NCBI RefSeq assembly: GCF_964355755.1 | Contig: NC_092673.1 | Coordinates: forward strand, 15,319,001 to 15,383,000 | Source: Antedon mediterranea | Taxonomy: Eukaryota > Echinodermata > Crinoidea > Comatulida > Antedonidae | DNA: 64,000 nucleotides | Reading direction: 5' to 3' | In this document: in pieces, positions 41,831 through 53,736 of the stretch | Layout of the letters: each line of letters opens with the position of its first letter | Numbering within the stretch: the first letter of the stretch is position 1 | The notes under the pieces: generated by a model | What the model was told of the DNA's origin: nothing | Seen by the model: the letters and a program-made list of their open reading frames with translations, nothing else | The model's database searches: none | Made by a program: the position numbers and the translations under genes

Positions 41831-42562
41831 CTCAAATTAGAGATGTTATTCTGGTTACCAAAACTATTGTAGCCTATACGCCTAACATTTACAAACATTG
41901 AAACTTTTTCAATCGTAACTAAGATTTAAGCTACTAAATTACAAATAATAATTGAATTTAAACCTACCTTCGTCAAAGAATAGGCTACAGCAGACTGATA
42001 ATATACCTGCTTTGCTCTGATTATTTATATAATTATCAAGTCATGGTTTATATGTGTGTTACTTTAATTTCTTATACAAATATTATCTACTAAATATGTA
42101 TCTTGTGTGATAACATTATTAAAATTATTAATTTGAATGAAACTTATCTTATTTAGAGGATGTGAACGGCAATGTGTCAACTATTTTGTTGATAATAGAT
42201 AAAATCTTATCATTCGTTTATCAATGCGACATATTGCCAGCTCCGCAATGCAAATCGAACTTATACCAACTAGATAGATTATATAATTATGTTCCCTTGC
42301 TTACGTCAATAGCGGTACAAGTAATTAACTTTCAGATAGGTAAAGCAAAACGAGTGTTTTAGGACTGTTTTGGGCAGAAAATATATGAGTAATATTAATT
42401 GTACTTATAAAGGATTTTATTCATAGATGAGTCATTTTGACCCTATTGAACTGACGTAACTTTAAAAGTGATTATTATTCACGTATGGCACCGATTATGT
42501 TATAGCCTAGTACAATACGACGCGTCGTATATCAAGAATATAGGATGAGAGGTTATTATATC

Positions 42563-42765
42563 TCTATCTATATCTATATAAATCCAAAGGCAAATTACTG
42601 ACAAAATTACAATGCTGTGGGTATCAGTGGCTGGATCTCAATGCAGATACAAAAAAAAGCGAAAAGCTAATCAAAACGATAAAGTAAACAGCCAGAAAAG
42701 TTAGCAGAGCTTTCGGGCAACACTAGCCCTTCATCAGTGCAATAATATATATCTATATATATATA
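42563..42765 (-). mobile_element. Penelope-like element terminal fragment, copy 2
   Basis: Nearly the same block as 37826-38045, again beside TA-rich microsatellite. Shared segments include AATGCTGTGGGT, CAGTGGCTGGATCTCAATG and AGCAGAGCTTTCGGGCAACA. No protein-coding part remains. Confidence 0.7.
42700..42737 (-). ncRNA. Hammerhead ribozyme motif (Penelope-type), copy 2
   Basis: The sequence is identical to the core at 37995-38032: CTGATGA, GGGC/GCCC stem II, GAAA, GC/GC stem III and CTA. The flanking 5' side differs (TATTATTGCA), so stem I is again not formed by the local sequence. Confidence 0.75.
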
Positions 42766-43249
42766 GTTAAAGGTTGTCTGAGAATGTTATCAACCTAAAA
42801 TAGGTAAATAACAAAGACCAATCATACTTGGGCAAGAGGTATAAAATGAGATACCTATGCTTGGGCTTAAGTCAAGAAGGCATTTCTTGATACAACTTTA
42901 AGTACCTTCCGTTAATTGGTCAATTTCCGCTAAAACAATAAGGCAACTAATTCTAAAGGGAATATGAATGAAGGAGGAATAACAAAGCACAGTCTCGCCA
43001 AAGAAGTATTTGAAAACACTATTTTGATAGAGCGGAAAATGAAAATTAGACAGTTGTGTTCTGCTATTAGTTTATACGTTTTTATTTCACAATAGAGTAA
43101 AAACAATGCCATATAGATGGCTCTGCAGTCGCGTGTTTAAATTTGAGTTAGCGACCGACCGACCAACCGACCGACAGCTGGGGCTGTGGACTAAAATAAT
43201 AAGATGAAAAACCTGAAAGACAAGTAAGGCTCAAGAGCTTTGGGGAGAG

Positions 43250-43555
43250 AGCGTGTCAAAAGCCGAGCGGTTAAGGCACGGGCGTCGTTTACCTTATAAA
43301 AGACCCACAATCGGCATGGGTTCGATCATGGGGCTATAATGGTTCGATGGTAGAACAGGTCTTCTCGGATAAGAAATATAAACCGTAGGTCCATTGTAGG
43401 CCTACACAGTTTGTCCGTGTGCACTTTAAAGATGAAAGGGGTTACTCCGGTAAACTGGTTCACAAAATATCCCCTGTTCAGGAAAATTACCCCTATGATA
43501 GGGAAGTGAATCATTTACGGTATTGTAGATCCTTAGCATCAAGATGCGCTTAACA
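43250..43555 (+). mobile_element. Second SINE type, Leu/Ser-tRNA-like head
   Basis: The head carries GCCGAGCGGTTAAGGC, the A-box region of tRNA-Leu or tRNA-Ser, and GGGTTCGATC as B box. The body contains CGGATAAGAAATATAAACCG and GTGCACTTTAAAGAT, motifs common in invertebrate SINEs. It is unrelated to the SINE at 35050. Confidence 0.7.
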
Positions 43556-45361
43556 GTATGTCCTCCAGCTAAAACAAAAATCCAAACTAAAAATGGTGGG
43601 CTAGCTTAAAACATTTTTTAACAGAATATTTTGGCATATTGATCTGGAAAAAAAAATAATTTTCGAATGCACTATTGACCTGTTGTTTCATAAACATACT
43701 GTATTATACATTAACCTCCACGTGCCGCATGCTACCACACGCGTGTCACACGCATGAGCCAATGGCAAAACTAAAAGGAATATTCAATAATATTTAGTCA
43801 TAAATGAATTAATAATAATTAGGCCCCTAAATCATTGCTAGAAGAAAATGTAACGGTAGATATATTCTTAAATATTCACTAAACAATGTATTTTTGAAAA
43901 TTATAATAATTATTGTGATAATACAAACTCTTAGAAATAAACCGGAAATATTTGAATACAAATCTGCTTTGCTTGCTCGCATCACGACGTATGACCTTCA
44001 ATTTGCAGGCAACGGAAGTCATAGGCCAGAGCTAGCTTTTATTCATACTCCAGTTGCCCTTCTCAATGTAAACACGTTTGATGTAAACCGTAGGCCTATA
44101 TATTACCGAACTTAAACATTGCTTTCGTCTTTATGGACGACTTCATTTGGAAGGATACGTTTTATTGCAATGGGCGTGAAAATGATTAAAAGGGTAAGTT
44201 ATTATCCTGGTATTTCAGTTTTAAAAACGTTTTCGGCAGTGGACTTCTTATACTCTATAGATAGGCCTAGAGATTTAAATCACTGCTTCCGTGATTGCAT
44301 TAAAAGCTTTATGCACAGTAGTAGTATTGTTGTGACTTACACTCGGGCTTACACCGTACCGTGGTTCTAAAATATAGTGATCTTAAGAAATGGATGTGTC
44401 GTATCTTTTATAGCTTTCTTTGTTGGATTTTAATATACAACCATTTCTCTATTGTGCTTATGAAAGCCATCTCAAACTTCCGTCGCCGTGTTTATATCTG
44501 TTAGAAATAATGAATACAATATAAACGTCGTTGCAATTGCAACGTGTATTATAGACCGTATAATAGATTTATAAATTATAAATAACGTCTCAAAGTTTGA
44601 CCTTACTATAGTTCAAGATGTTCACAATAATTGATTCACATTCTTCAATTGTAAAAGAAATGAATGGAAAACGTGTTTAAGTAATACACAATTATATAGT
44701 GTCTCTATTTTAATTTTGTTTCCCTCGGCTTTTTCCTCCACTGGGGAAAGTACCTGTACGTAATTGCTTTACATAAAACGTCAATGTCATTGTCGTCTAC
44801 GTCGTCCCCATTTATATATAATCGTTTTGTAGCTGAGAGGGAGACCACATGCTTGGCACCTTCTGGCATTTATTGATTGAATTGTTTTAAATACTGATAG
44901 ATAAACCTATTAAGACACTGATATGATATGATAAAACAAATTAACTTAACATGTGCATAACATATTATAAAATGTATATGCCTACATTAACATATTATTA
45001 TGCATATGAATATCATGATATATGGTGTAGGCCTATTATTATGTATTCATGACACAGCTGTGCAATAACTAACAATACATTAATATTAATGCAAGCATGA
45101 ACCTATAAATTACATTTTAATCTATAAGCCCATGAATGAGGAAAAATATGTCTGTAAATGTAATGTATACCAGTACTGCAAATGAATATATGCATAACTT
45201 ACAATAAACATTAGCATACATAATATGAACATTTCGTGAATATTAACTAAAGATGACAGGTGTGTGGCAATAAATAAATGACATCGATGTCCTATTACAT
45301 CAATCTCTTTGCGTGCATATGTTTATATTATCACTTGCTTCTGGAACAACATGATACAAAT
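43556..45361. other. No gene seen
   Basis: AT-rich spacer. Open frames at 43894-44115 and 44119-44370 have no family features or splice context that I can support. Confidence 0.4.
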
Positions 45362-45724
45362 GGGCCCGTTCGGACGGGGCTGAAACTACCGTGTACTTCC
45401 AACTGTGAGGTCGCGTGTAGCAATTAACTTACGCCTCTGGCTATAAAAAATTAGAAAACCATCTGGACGAAAAATCCACCAACTTTACTGGTTATTTCAA
45501 TCCCATTTCAATTACACGCTGCCTCGGGGTATAATTAATCAAGCGTTAACGGGGTCATGTCAAATCGCGACCTCAAATAAGCTTTCTGATTGGTCATTTC
45601 ATTGTGATAAACAACCGGGTCAGAGGCCATTCCTTATCAGGGCTTTTTTGCCGTACCCACGCTATTTTTATTTTTCGTTTGTGTTTACAAGTTTGAGCAG
45701 TACAGTACATTATTTGAATTGATT

Positions 45725-47417
45725 ATGGTTAATATTCAATGGAGTGAAGCGGCTACAGTGGCCCTTATTAGTATTTGGGGAGACGCTAAAATTCAAAATG
45801 GGTTAGACGGGACCAGACGAAATGGGCTAATTTATGCCGACATCAAGAAAAGACTCACAGAAATTGGTTTCACGTTTGATCTGACGCAGATTACAAATAA
45901 GTGTAAGAATTTGAAGCGCCAATATTTAGAAGCAAAAGACGAGCAAGGTAGATCTGGAAATGGACCTACAGAGTGGCCTTATTTCGATGAAATGAATGCC
46001 ATTTTCGGAGACCGTCCAGCAACAAAACCAGCCTTTGTTGCTGGCTCTTCACTGCCTTTAACAACCAGTCGACCATCGTCAGCTACCCCCACAAGGCCTA
46101 CTTCGAGTCATACTACTAGTAGTAGTATTAGTATTAGGAGGCCTACGGACGTCAATGCCGCTACTAGCTCGAGGAGTGCAAACCTTATTTTGGGTAAGTA
46201 ATATTAATTAATAGGCCTACTACTACTAGTAGTACTCTTATTGTAAAAAAACATATTGTCTTGATGTGTAATTCAGTCAGTAGCTGTTTTTTGTCTGCCT
46301 TTGCTTGGCAATAAATATGGTTAATGTTTTATTTAGACCATGGATTCCATGAAGGAGGTAAACCTACATGTTTGGATGATAGTGGACTTGGGGATTTAGT
46401 CGACGGCGATGTTGCTGCACAATCAACAGGTATTATATAGTCACTGTTTTTTTTTCCTGAATACCATGCAAGTTTGGACCCGTAAATGTATAAAGTAATA
46501 TTTAAAACGGGAACAGATGGTTGGGGTTGACCAAGGACGATTGAGCCTACATTTTGCGGTCTTGATCATCTTATGTGTTGGGCCCCATCGTCTTACCAGT
46601 TGGTCCCGATCGTCTTGAAGTGAGCCCGATTGGGACCTATTTTAAATACGTAATGAAAAGTGACTTCTTTGCTATTTGTTAATGCCGTTTTTCGTTCTCT
46701 TTAGCTCAACCAAACAACAAAAAACGAAAAGTTGAAAGCACAAGAACATCAGGTATTTAATATAGTTTAATGTCTAGATTATTAAGTTTGATTTTTAAAT
46801 AAAACATGTTATGTTACATGCCCATGTAAGATACACATCCTCAAAGAATATTACAGTAATTTGAAAATGCTATGGTCAGTTAAATGCTAAGATTTTCCAG
46901 AATTCCTTTCTTTAATAGCCCACACCACCTACCTCCTTTTAAAATTTCTTTAAAGATATATAAATATGGTATTGTATTTAAAGGAAAGAAGGCCAAAAAA
47001 GACTTAGTGTCCGAACTCTCAGATGTGCTGTTGAGATCTAACCGAGAGTTCCAGGCGCAAATTTTGGAGCAACAAAATAGAGCGATGGAAAGCAGGAGGG
47101 AGTACGAAAGGGAAAGAGAAGAAAGGGCAGAAAGAAGGATGATGGAAATGCAGGAGATGGCAGCTGAAAAGCAACTGAAAATGATAGAAGCGCTGGGGAA
47201 GATGATGAAACCAACTGTGCCACAACAACCATATCCACAACAACCATATCCACAACAACCATATCCACAACAACCATATCCACAACAACCATATCCACAA
47301 CAACCAAGCACCAACCCCCAAACATATGCTCAGCCACATTTTTACTCTGGGCTATTGGGACAATCCGAACGACCACATGAACAAACCGAACAAAAAGACC
47401 TCCACCAACCATGGTAA
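45725..47417 (+). CDS. Harbinger Myb/SANT-like DNA-binding protein, 4 exons
   Basis: The accessory protein of Harbinger transposons, which binds transposon DNA and helps bring the nuclease into the nucleus. Exons 45725-46193, 46337-46429, 46705-46752 and 46984-47417 join in phase to 347 residues. The first ATG of the frame is at 45725. Residues about 3-95 form the trihelix Myb/SANT-like domain (IQWSEAATVALISIWGD, NKCKNLKRQYLEAKDE, WPYFDEMNAIFGDRP). A Ser/Thr-rich linker follows. Exon 3 encodes a basic nuclear-localisation-type motif (NNKKRKVE). Exon 4 is a charged coiled coil (REYEREREERAERRMMEMQ) followed by a PQQPY repeat. The acceptor of exon 4 has a poor pyrimidine tract, so that boundary is less sure. 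AATAAA at 47736-47741 may be its poly(A) signal. No stops or frameshifts were seen. Confidence 0.85.
46530..46640. repeat. Cluster of GACGATCGGGCCCAA motifs, copy 3
   Basis: Mostly in reverse orientation (TTGGTCCCGATCGTCTT, GGGCCCCATCGTCTT), inside intron 2 of the Harbinger Myb-like gene. The family thus appears both inside and outside the transposon. Confidence 0.65.
47220..47306 (+). repeat. 15-bp tandem repeat encoding PQQPY
   Basis: Five perfect CCACAACAACCATAT units and a partial sixth inside the coding exon, giving five PQQPY pentapeptides plus PQQP. Perfect identity points to recent expansion. The minus-strand frames over it are shadows. Confidence 0.95.
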
Positions 47418-48020
47418 ATGACGTCAACCTACTGCAGACAAGTGTTATATTTTAGTCTAACAACTCTTTTGTGTACTTTTGATTTTTTTTCATTTAATTT
47501 TCTGCATTTTTGTGTCTTTGAAAGTATATTACCTGTATTGTGCATATTGTGTATGTATTTTAGTTTTAGCTTTCACAATATTTTCAGTTTAAACTCGCCA
47601 ATATACATATTATTGTTTACTTTTTGCGATATTGAAAATCTTTGTTTTAAAAAAAAACCGCTTTATCGTTGAATGTTTTTATTTGTGGTTTTTTTCATAG
47701 TTCGCATAAACACCAAATTCTGCAATATATTCAGCAATAAACTCTGCATCAGTATTCTCTCAATGCAATCAGCTCCTGTAGAGTATTTATATGTTTTATG
47801 ATGATATCTATACTGTATTTATATTATACTGTAATAAATGTTTTTTTACAAATGATAACTGTAAACTCCTATGTTTTTTTATGGTTTCCTAGGATACAAG
47901 TTTTTGTATAGAATGATAGGGTGTTTTGTTATGGATAAAGCCAAAAAAAATAAAGAAATAAGTATTCGGTATCAAAACACATTTAATTTCTTGATTTCAC
48001 TAAAGACAAAAGGGTTCAAT

Positions 48021-49542
48021 TTACTCCTGGAAGTACCGGACAATTGCATTTCGAATGTCAATTTCTGACACCACCTCATTAGCATTTCTGAGAGGTTCGG
48101 CTGGAGGTTGGTTTGCATCATCAACATCCCACTCGGGGTTATACACCTCTCCTTCCGCTATACAGAAATTGTGGAGGACACAGCACGCCACAACCATATT
48201 TGGAACATGCCTAAGCGCACTGTCATTTCTCTTCATTAAAATTCTCCAACGTCCTTTCAGCATTCCAAAACTGCGTTCAATGACCATTCGTGCACGTGAT
48301 AACCTGTAGTTGAATGTTCTTTGGTCTCGTGTAATATTTTCTCGTTCTGGGAACCCTTTCATGAGCCATGATTTAAGTGGGTATGCAGGATCTCCAAGGA
48401 TCAACAAAGGCACCTCAATGCCGCTTATAACTTCATTTTGCTATAAAAAAAAAATTAGTATATCCAACAATCATTTTAGTTACAACTCGTACTTCTATTC
48501 TTTGTCACCTAAACTAGCTACGGTACTGCTATTATATTATATATATATATTAGTACTGTCTTACCATTGGAAAAAGCTGTCTATTCTCTCCCTTTTCAAA
48601 TATGTCACTGTTACGCAAAATCCTCGCATCATGTACACGACCAGGCCAGCCCACATATATGTTTGTAAAGCTAAAAACATAAAATATTATAAAAGTTATC
48701 CTCATCGAAAAAAAATCAATACAAATTTAATCTAGGCCTATACCTGTATACATAAAAAACTAATTTTTAGATCATGCATAGACTTACCGTAACATATGGT
48801 CTGCAACAGCTTGTAGCACAATAGAATGCCATCCCTTACGGTTATAATAATCATTTGGCCTGTCGTGGGGTGCGATAATTGGTATGTGACTACCGTCTAT
48901 TGCCCCAACACACTGGGGGAAACCAAGAAACTGGCGAAAGGAATGTACAGTTTCTGCCAAACGTTGGCCTTCAGGCCACACAATATATACTGGCTGCAAG
49001 AACTCCACTATAGCTTTACATACTGAGTGAACAACTTCACACACAGTTGAGCGTGAAACACCAAATAAATTGGCAATTGTTCTTAAGTCACAGTTAGTTG
49101 AGAGTCGGTACAACGCTATTCCAACTAGTTTTTTTGTTGGAATATTTCTGTTAAATGGGTTGTCTTGTCTTCCAATATGAGGCTCTAAAATGTCGACCAA
49201 ATAGTTAAATGTAGCCTGCCCCATTCTAAAATTCTCTCGCCACTGTCTGTTGTTAAAGTTGCCTAACACACAAACGTTCCACCAATGACCAGATTTAAAT
49301 ATTACTGTCCGCCTTTGCCTAGGCCCTTCTTGTTGAAACATTGCTTCTCTACACGCCGCAAGCGTCAGGGCTAGCCGCTCTTGGCCGTGTGTATGCAGCC
49401 TTTGTAGTAGGCCTAGGTAATCATCATCATCATCGTCTTGCCATCCAAATTCGAATCCACTAGGCCTAGGTTGGAATACATCGTCCATCATTAGTATAAA
49501 AGCCGTCAACAAACAACATACGTTAGCAGGATTTTCGATCAT
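48021..49542 (-). CDS. Harbinger transposase (HARBI1-like DDE nuclease), 3 exons
   Basis: The nuclease that cuts and rejoins the Harbinger transposon. Minus-strand exons 49542-48788, 48670-48565 and 48440-48021 join in phase to 426 residues. A helix-turn-helix lies at about 150-175 (TIANLFGVSRSTVCEVVHSV). The catalytic residues of the DDE_Tnp_4 fold are all present: Asp216 (VGAIDGSHIPI), Asp266 (WPGRVHDARIL) and Glu342 (ARMVIERSFGMLKGRW). LLILGDPAYPLKSWLM and VACCVLHNFC are typical of the family. A later Met (18 or 19) could be the start. It is a transposon gene rather than the single-copy host HARBI1, because the Myb-like partner lies next to it. TTTATT at 47678-47683 is a possible poly(A) signal on this strand. 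Confidence 0.92.
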
Positions 49543-49856
49543 TATTTAGTTAAAAAGTAAATTGTATTCGATGTATTATTATATAGGCTAGGTCTGTTTG
49601 TCGATTGAAAAATAATAATTGAACGATTCGCGCGCGAAACGACATGCAATATCCGGTTGAATTTGTCAACACGCCATGTCAAATGATATGGGTCGACGCA
49701 CAGAGGGCGCTTTTTGACCTATGAATTCCGATCTTAATTGGTTTCGTGTCAGCTTACCGGTACTTTGTTTATTCGTACGAACGTCGTATGGGTTTTACCC
49801 CAAGGGTAAAAACCAAATAAACGTGTATTTCAATCGCCGTACGAACACGGTCATTG

Positions 49857-52800
49857 ATACGCTGCACATAAACGCCCATTATAGCTGCCTGTAGATTTGA
49901 ATGTTTACATAAACCAGTATATCTACATCATGATGTTTACAGAAAGGTGCTTTTCCCACAAACATAAAGGGGAAAATCGTCATAAAGATAATATTAAAGG
50001 CTAGGTACGGGCAAAATATGTCTATTGATCATACATTCCAATAATTATCGATCTATAGTTTCCCCTATGTTTCATAATTTTTGGTATTTTATTTGTGTTA
50101 CACGAAATTGTTGAAAATAAGGGGGAGGAATAGTTCAAATTACACAGTAAAATCTCAATTCTTTTTTACACAAATGTTGTAAATAGAGAGGCAATTAAAT
50201 AAAAACTATGAAAAATAAACGGTGTGGTAAAAAGTTAAATTGTTATCAGATGACTAAATATAGGTAATATAACTTGAATTTTACGTTTCTGGTATTTTTA
50301 TTTAACTTCAGAGTTTTATTTTCATCCTACAGCAAAAATTATCCACCGTAAATCCACCATCTTTTTTCACATTCTAAGGAGTCACCAGACATGATGATAT
50401 TACATACCTACTGAAAAAAGTCTTCCTGGTTTTTATAGCAGAATTTTGCCAAATTTTTTATTTGACCATTTTAAGGAAAATTCGTGTTTTTTCGTCTTGA
50501 TTTCTATTACAAATATTTGATTTATTTACAATTAACCAGATATTATATATTTAAAACTTATGCCTGTACCTGAGTTTTAAGGCTTGTTAAAAATACATCA
50601 TCCTGCTGATCTCTAGTTAAAAACGGGGGATGGACAAATTTGAACACCACCCATCATGGCTACGGGCTTGTAAAACGTATAAGCTTATCTTTTAACATTA
50701 TATAGGCTACTACGGTATATCACATGGTATTATTTTAGTTGAGTACAAAGAATGAGCACTTTGCAAACGACAGCGTGTGAACAGCAAAATCCCCAGGAAT
50801 TTCACTTAATTTGATTGACCTACAATAAATAAATTTAACCCAAGTAGATTCAGAAGTAATTTTTCTAAATCCTCGTTTCGTTTTTTTTTATTAGCCTATA
50901 TGTCGCGGAGTGAATATGCTAGATGTTATATATTGTACCGTATCCGTTATATTTATTTATACTGTACGGTAATTGCGTGTTTAACATGGAGGTTTACCTG
51001 CATGCTTAGAAGGAGTTACAGAAGTCTAGCTTATTTCCTTCAATCTTGGACGTTTTTGAATGCTTACGTATGAACATAATTAAATTAGTACAGTATACCA
51101 ATTCTCCAGCAAACAGGGAGCCAGGGTCCAAAGCCCCATCAACCCCAACACTCAAACGTTTCTGAACAAACTAGGAGCCTAGGATGATTGATTAAACGAT
51201 TGAAAAAACCACATCCAAGACGTCATACTGTAATATGTGTAAACTGTAAAACAGAAACAGAACATATTTAAAATATACAGTATTATTACGAAAGCAAAAC
51301 AGTTTTACTAATTTGTTTGAGTTGTTTTAGAACAAGGTCACACACTAGTATAAATTTATATTCTTTGTGAATCTGTTTTAGTCTTCAAATAGTGTAGGCC
51401 TCGTAATAATGTCATGTTTATCGTTTACCGTCAGACGAAATATTCTCCCAAATGTATACACGTTTTATGAAAGGTTGTATTTAATTATTTGACTACAAAT
51501 CACATCACACTAGTAAATATTTCATATGGGCTTTTAGAATTATCTGGGGATATTAAATATTCGAAATCTCGCAACCTCCCCTTAAATTAATATTATTTTT
51601 AATGATTTATATTGAAGTACCGTATATGTAATTTATAGAATACAAATTTATGTATTCATTGAATTATTCAATTTCAATTCTAGTTTTCTTTACTTGACTT
51701 CAAGAAAAACAAAGCGAGATATTTCGCATGACCGCTTTTGTTTTGTTTTTTTTTTTTTTTTTCAGTTTTGGGACAGCTCCAAATCTGAAAATAATTGGAA
51801 ATATGTTGTTATGTTTTTAAGCGGATGATTCAATGTTTGATTCGTTAATAATAATTTAATTTATAACTGTAGGCCTAGTTATGGAGTTTTTTTTAAAGGA
51901 AGTACATTATCAACACATACGTTTTGTTATGCTGAAGCTTTCGATGAGTTTGTAACATCGTTTCCTTATAGACCAGCACAATCATACAAACATTCATAAA
52001 GGGTTATCCTCTGTTATACAATAACAGTATAGTGACCTACCAACCAATCATTTGATGATCTGAATTTTCTAGTTCCATTCTGGAACTCGAAAAGTCAGAT
52101 ATTGCTATCTGAGTTTTCTAGATCTAGAAACTCAGATATATCTGATATCTGAGTTTTTTAGATCTGAGTTTTCTAGACACCCTTTAGTTTCTGTATGTTT
52201 TGTTAATTTCAAATTATAATGTATTGTGTATAGCAATAAATATTACAAACAAACAAATAATAAATTAAACGTGTTGGGCAGTATGTAAAATACATCTTTG
52301 TAACTCAAATGAACATATACATAAAATAGCATTTAAATAAAGTAGAACAAATCTGAACACAAGGGTAACATTGCATTCAAACTACACTCCAAAAATAATT
52401 CATTGTGTACGTTTTTGCCAGACGCTGGCATGTCTATATTCAGAGCTTTGTTTTCCTACGGCAATATTATCATATGATATAATGCAATGTACGGAAATAC
52501 AAGCTTCAGTAATCCCCTATACACACCCTGCTGTGGGAATACTTAAGGGTTAACTAGCCAAGTTTGTATGTTTTGTTGTTTTCTTGTCATTTTACGGCGA
52601 GGGCATACAAACACGGTTCCTGTGGCATCCTAACAATTCTAGAATTAATTTTACGTTAAATTGTACGTTTACAATATATATGGGCAGGCGTGTATGGGTG
52701 TTTTTGGAGCCTCATATACTTGGTTGAAATACAACAAAAAACCTTGTGTTATTATAACTACCAATGCCGTTTTTAATTGCAAACTCTGATGAACTTTTCA

Positions 52801-53736
52801 ATCAATTTATTTAATATCTTAGTTATTAATAGTCTAGTCACGTTGTGTGAGCGACATTTGCGTCACCACGCATCATCCAGCGCGTCACTGTGTTTAAGTT
52901 GGCAGTCAACACATGCATGTGGCAAAATATATTTGTTTATGCTGATATAATTAAGTTAATACAATCATACGATTAACAGTAACAACTTTTAGTTTCATAT
53001 TTTGGCCATTGATTCACATTAAATCTAAAGAAGCAGGTCATCCTCTATATTTTGGATATGACTCAATTTTGTTCAAATTTTTTTCGTCGTCTATAAATAT
53101 TATGTCTATTTATGTTTATTTTCGGATAGTACTGTGCAGTACGGTATATTACCTGAACGTTATTGGTCGAAATTGCATCACATGACTACCGATCCGCGGA
53201 TCGATACTTATATTACCTGGAACTTGTTATATTGACCGGGAAATATAACACGTCTACCTTACAGCCCTTAATTAATGTGCCAAGCAAAACTTTCCATTTT
53301 AAAGTTGACTAATACAATTTCTTGAATCTTGAATGTAATAATTGTTATGGGTTTCAAATATAATATAATATAATAATATAATAATAATATTTATTCGGCA
53401 AAAGTTGTTAAAAGTACGTTTTACATTTCATCTTGACAGGAGCAAGTAATAAGCATGAGCCCAAACAGAAAACTGCTCTTACTCCATCATTATTATAAAA
53501 AGTATTTACTAAAAAAAAAAGGAGTAGGCCTACAAATTAATTAAAAACAAAACAAAACAAAGTTATAATGAAATACACCAATTAGAATAGGCTGCATTGA
53601 ATAAACAATATAAACAATGTAGTATTTTGAGATCAAATGTTTGGTGAGTTGGGTTTTAAAGTCTGAAATTGTTTATTAATGTGGTAATTTATGTAATATT
53701 GTGATTAACTTATGATTAATTTGGGGTTTTTTTTCT
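49857..53736. other. No gene seen
   Basis: AT-rich spacer of nearly 4 kb. Contains a homopolymer T run (about 51745-51762), the palindromic cluster at 52060-52190 and (AATAT)n-like microsatellite at 53358-53395. No exon recognised on either strand. Confidence 0.5.
52060..52190. repeat. Palindromic cluster of CTGAGTTTTCTAGA
   Basis: TCTGAGTTTTCTAGATCTAG, then AAACTCAGATATATCTGAT, then ATCTGAGTTTTTTAGATCTG: alternating direct and inverted copies of one 14-bp unit. The design resembles the 94-bp foldback MITE at 9323, with a different unit. Target duplications not found. Confidence 0.6.

Larger units (their letters stand above)
41831..43245. other. No gene; Penelope remnant and short repeats
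   Basis: Contains the Penelope-like fragment at 42563-42765 and the GACC-type microsatellite at 43145-43182. No exon recognised. Confidence 0.5.
45362..49856. mobile_element. Harbinger/PIF DNA transposon, apparently complete
   Basis: A region of about 4.5 kb with the two genes that define animal Harbinger elements, arranged tail to tail: a Myb/SANT-like protein on the plus strand and a DDE nuclease on the minus strand. Both are uninterrupted across splicing. Candidate ends are GGCCCGTTCGGACGGGGCTG near 45366 and, inverted, CCGTGTTCGTACGGCGATTG ending near 49850; they are similar but not identical. The 3-bp target duplication could not be fixed, so the boundaries are approximate. Confidence 0.75.

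Noticed and set aside
43894-44370. Two consecutive plus-strand open frames
   Set aside because: No family resemblance, no conserved motifs, AT-biased residues and no matching splice phases.
46880-47427. Minus-strand open frames rich in CCGYG or VVVDM repeats
   Set aside because: They are antisense shadows of the PQQPY tandem repeat in the Harbinger Myb-like exon.
48021-49542. Host HARBI1 gene
   Set aside because: The Harbinger Myb-like partner lies in convergent orientation next to it and candidate transposon ends surround both, which fits a mobile element better than the domesticated gene.
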